Source: Methylococcaceae bacterium
GTDB lineage: Bacteria > Pseudomonadota > Gammaproteobacteria > Methylococcales > Methylomonadaceae
NCBI GenBank assembly: GCA_030618325.1
Contig: JAUXDP010000145.1
Coordinates: 1 to 7,925, forward strand
Length of the DNA stretch: 7,925 bases
Direction of reading: 5' to 3'
Shown here: positions 5,641-7,925 of the stretch, piece by piece
Numbering within the stretch: the stretch's first letter is position 1
Layout: each line of letters begins with the position of its first letter
Notes under the pieces: generated by a model
Told to the model about the DNA's origin: nothing
Seen by the model: only the letters and a program-made list of their open reading frames with translations
Database searches by the model: none
Position numbers and translations under genes: made by a program

Positions 5641-7925
5641 ATGCACATTCTAAAAATAAAAAAAATTCTAACTTTCATTTTTATCTCGCTTAGTTTATTG
5701 GCTGTTACTACTCAAACTTTCGCCAATGATGGTGAAAAAAGTTATCAGGAAGCATTAAAACTGGCTCGTGAAGGAAATATGGATCAATCGATCAGTATGT
5801 TCCAGAAGATCGTAGCCCAACATCCCGAAATTCTTCGTTATCAATACGATTACATTCTGATTTTAAGTTGGGCTGAAAAGTATGATGAGGTATTGACCGA
5901 GTCCAAAAATATTGTTTTGCCTGATGCGCCAGTTTATGTACTTGAAGCGGTCGCTCGAACTGCTCGTAATAAGAAACAATTTAAAGAAAGTGAAAAATTA
6001 TATCGGTTAGCTATCAAAAAAATACCGGATAGAATTCAATCCAAAGTTGGCTTGGCTTTGGTTTTGACTGACCAAAGAAATACCGAAGCAGCGTTAAAAG
6101 TCCTGTTGCCCTTAAAAGAGCAACACCCGCAAAATATTGATGTATTTTCTGCGTTGGGATATGCCTACGAAACCAGAAGAAGTTGGTTTATGGCGTTGGC
6201 AGCTTATGAACGGATATTGAGTATTAATCCAAAGCACAGAGAGGCCAATAGAAACCGCATTTTTATTCTGGATAAAATTGGCGCATCTTCGACAGCAATG
6301 GCAGAAGCCAAACAATACACAAAATTGTTTAGCAAAGAGGAAATAGCCAAAATTCGCTGGAACAGAGCAGCCTTTCTGGTACGTGCAGGAAAAATTGGCA
6401 AGCAAGATGGCAGTCCTCGTTTTGCTGAAATCGATGAAGCGATTAAACATATTAAGGAAAATATTGAATATGCTAAAACCTTGCCAGAAAAAGCATCGAA
6501 AACCTGGCAAACCAGAGCTAAATTTGATTTGATCGTTGCATTGCACGACCGCTACAAAATGCAGGAAGTAGTCAATCAATATCTTGAACTGAAACAGCAA
6601 AATACAACCTTTCCAGCTTATGTATTAATCCCGGTTGCCAATGCTTATCTTTATCTACAAGAAGCCCCCATGGCAAGAGATTTATACCAAGCCGCTCTAA
6701 AGCTAACAGCAGGACAGAAGGAAACAGATCAGATTTTTTATGCCAAAATTTCACTTTATTTTGCACTACTGGAAGCTGAGCAAAATGATGCGGCAACAGC
6801 CTGGATTGAGAAAGTGGCTGCACACGAACCAATCAAGATTAATTTCAGAAAAAAGGGAAAAAAACCCGCTCGCAAAAAGGATAATTCCCGAAAACTGGCA
6901 GTAGAATTGTTGCTTGCCATGGATCGAGCCTATAACGATGATCTGCAAGAAGCTCAGAATCGTTTGGAAAAATTATTGAATAATGCACCTTACAATCAAG
7001 ACATTAGAATTGCCCTGGCTAATATCTATTATTGGCGGGGTTGGCCAAGAAAAGCAGAAAAATTATATCAATTAGCCATGGCACAAGAACCGGATAGTAA
7101 TGAAATTCAGATCAGTCATATCCAAAACCTTGTTGATTTAAAAAAATATCCGCAAGCTGATTCAGAAATTAAACGGCTAAAGGTTACGCATTCATATCAC
7201 CAGGAACTGCAGAGACAAGCTAAGTTATGGGATATCCATAATGACTGGGAATTTAGTTTCGAAGTCAATGGCGGCAGAAGTTCCGGATCGCAAGAAGGTA
7301 GCAGGGATTTAAGTTTCGAAAGCTATTTATATTCCAAACCTATTGCTTATAAATATCGTCCTTTCATTCATTATAAATGGGGCCAGGGTTTATTTCCTGA
7401 AGGCCATGGATCAGCTCACCGTGAAGGTGTGGGTGTCGAATATTCAATACCTGACTGGTTAATTACAGCAGAACTCCACCACAATGATTTTGCAAGTGAT
7501 CGTTTTGGTGGCCGCATAGCTGCAGAATATGCATACGATGATGTTTTAAGCTTTTCCGCAAGCTTTGACTCCCTTGCTTCTGACACACCGCTCAGAGCAT
7601 TGAGTAGCGATATCGATGCAAAATCTGTTAACGGCGGTATTAATTATCGTGTTTCAGAATCCAGGCAATTTCGGCTAAATGCCGGGTTTATGGCGTTTAG
7701 TGATGATAATGATCGATACAGTGTCTCAGGTTCTTATTATGAGCGTTGGTTTACTAGTGCGCGTTACAAATTTGCAACCGATCTTGAAGTTTATCACTCT
7801 GGAAACAGCTCAGATCAAGGACCCTATTACAGTCCTACGCATGACTTGTCTTTTGGAGTGACTCTGGACAACGAATACCTTACCTATCGGCATTATGATT
7901 TTACCATGCACCAGAATTTGAAAAT
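5641..7925 (+). CDS. pgaA: PgaA, outer-membrane PNAG export porin with TPR domain (3' end beyond the window)
   Basis: Open for 761 codons to the window edge; E. coli PgaA has 807 residues, so probably only the last few barrel strands are missing. Signal peptide: residues 1-28 (KIKK, a hydrophobic core, then TQTFA). Residues about 30-515 are repeated TPR-type helix pairs, e.g. around 32-65 and 461-490; PgaA-like landmarks are the segment AYLYLQEAPMARDLYQAAL (335-353) and RGWPRKAE (466-473). From about 535 (WEFSFEVNGG) the sequence changes to alternating aromatic/polar strands (FESYLYSKP, FIHYKWGQG, GGRIAAEYAYD, GGINYRV, SGSYYERW), as in a beta barrel. In the Pga system the periplasmic TPR part holds PgaB and guides partly deacetylated PNAG into the barrel pore. 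Odd: residues 401-418 are very rich in Lys/Arg. ATG 5641 is chosen for the signal peptide; no clear Shine-Dalgarno. The rest of the pga operon should follow downstream, which cannot be seen. Confidence 0.9.
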   Translation, partial: MHILKIKKILTFIFISLSLLAVTTQTFANDGEKSYQEALKLAREGNMDQSISMFQKIVAQHPEILRYQYDYILILSWAEKYDEVLTESKNIVLPDAPVYVLEAVARTARNKKQFKESEKLYRLAIKKIPDRIQSKVGLALVLTDQRNTEAALKVLLPLKEQHPQNIDVFSALGYAYETRRSWFMALAAYERILSINPKHREANRNRIFILDKIGASSTAMAEAKQYTKLFSKEEIAKIRWNRAAFLVRAGKIGKQDGSPRFAEIDEAIKHIKENIEYAKTLPEKASKTWQTRAKFDLIVALHDRYKMQEVVNQYLELKQQNTTFPAYVLIPVANAYLYLQEAPMARDLYQAALKLTAGQKETDQIFYAKISLYFALLEAEQNDAATAWIEKVAAHEPIKINFRKKGKKPARKKDNSRKLAVELLLAMDRAYNDDLQEAQNRLEKLLNNAPYNQDIRIALANIYYWRGWPRKAEKLYQLAMAQEPDSNEIQISHIQNLVDLKKYPQADSEIKRLKVTHSYHQELQRQAKLWDIHNDWEFSFEVNGGRSSGSQEGSRDLSFESYLYSKPIAYKYRPFIHYKWGQGLFPEGHGSAHREGVGVEYSIPDWLITAELHHNDFASDRFGGRIAAEYAYDDVLSFSASFDSLASDTPLRALSSDIDAKSVNGGINYRVSESRQFRLNAGFMAFSDDNDRYSVSGSYYERWFTSARYKFATDLEVYHSGNSSDQGPYYSPTHDLSFGVTLDNEYLTYRHYDFTMHQNLK

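Noticed and set aside
6112..6948. Several reverse-strand open frames inside pgaA
   Set aside because: They overlap each other and the continuous TPR-coding frame; their composition is that of antisense shadows.

Overview
The window looks like a chromosomal piece of an AT-leaning, Gram-negative gammaproteobacterium, most plausibly a type I methanotroph (Methylococcales). This rests on protein character: a GH13 family sugar phosphorylase of the glucosylglycerate type, a four-helix membrane protein with a single CxxCH haem site of a kind I associate from memory with methanotroph genomes, and poly-beta-1,6-N-acetylglucosamine (PNAG) export genes. The taxonomic call is inference only. All recognised genes are on the + strand.

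Layout. 100-1857: complete GH13_18 phosphorylase, probably glucosylglycerate-directed. 1972-2877: membrane protein with one c-type haem motif; its last codons may be out of frame, because an overlapping -1 frame (2802-2906) reads as a more protein-like C-terminus. 2896-2960: two hairpins just after this gene. 2961-3468: no confident gene. 3469-3502: strong hairpin immediately upstream of the next gene. 3542-4864: secreted, stand-alone PgaB-type glycoside hydrolase domain (GH153-like) without the deacetylase half. 4865-5640: a gene-free stretch of about 780 bases with several inverted repeats, a candidate sigma-54 promoter (5516-5531) and a palindrome close to the next gene. 5641 to the window end: pgaA, the outer-membrane PNAG porin with its periplasmic TPR domain, cut off by the window edge.

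How the genes fit together. The right half is the edge of a PNAG exopolysaccharide (biofilm) locus. In the known Pga system PgaC/PgaD synthesise the polymer, PgaB deacetylates and cleaves it in the periplasm, and PgaA exports it through the outer membrane. Here a hydrolase-only PgaB relative lies upstream of pgaA, separated by a long intergenic region that looks like a control region, so pgaA probably has its own promoter. The left half (phosphorylase and cytochrome-like membrane protein) has no obvious functional link with PNAG and may simply be adjacent.

The most interesting points are the deacetylase-less PgaB relative, the sigma-54-type motif and structured DNA ahead of pgaA, the possible frameshift at the end of the membrane cytochrome gene, and a lysine/arginine-rich insertion in the PgaA TPR domain. 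I did not see a CRISPR array, tRNA, rRNA or an intact mobile element. No wholly new system can be claimed from this window.
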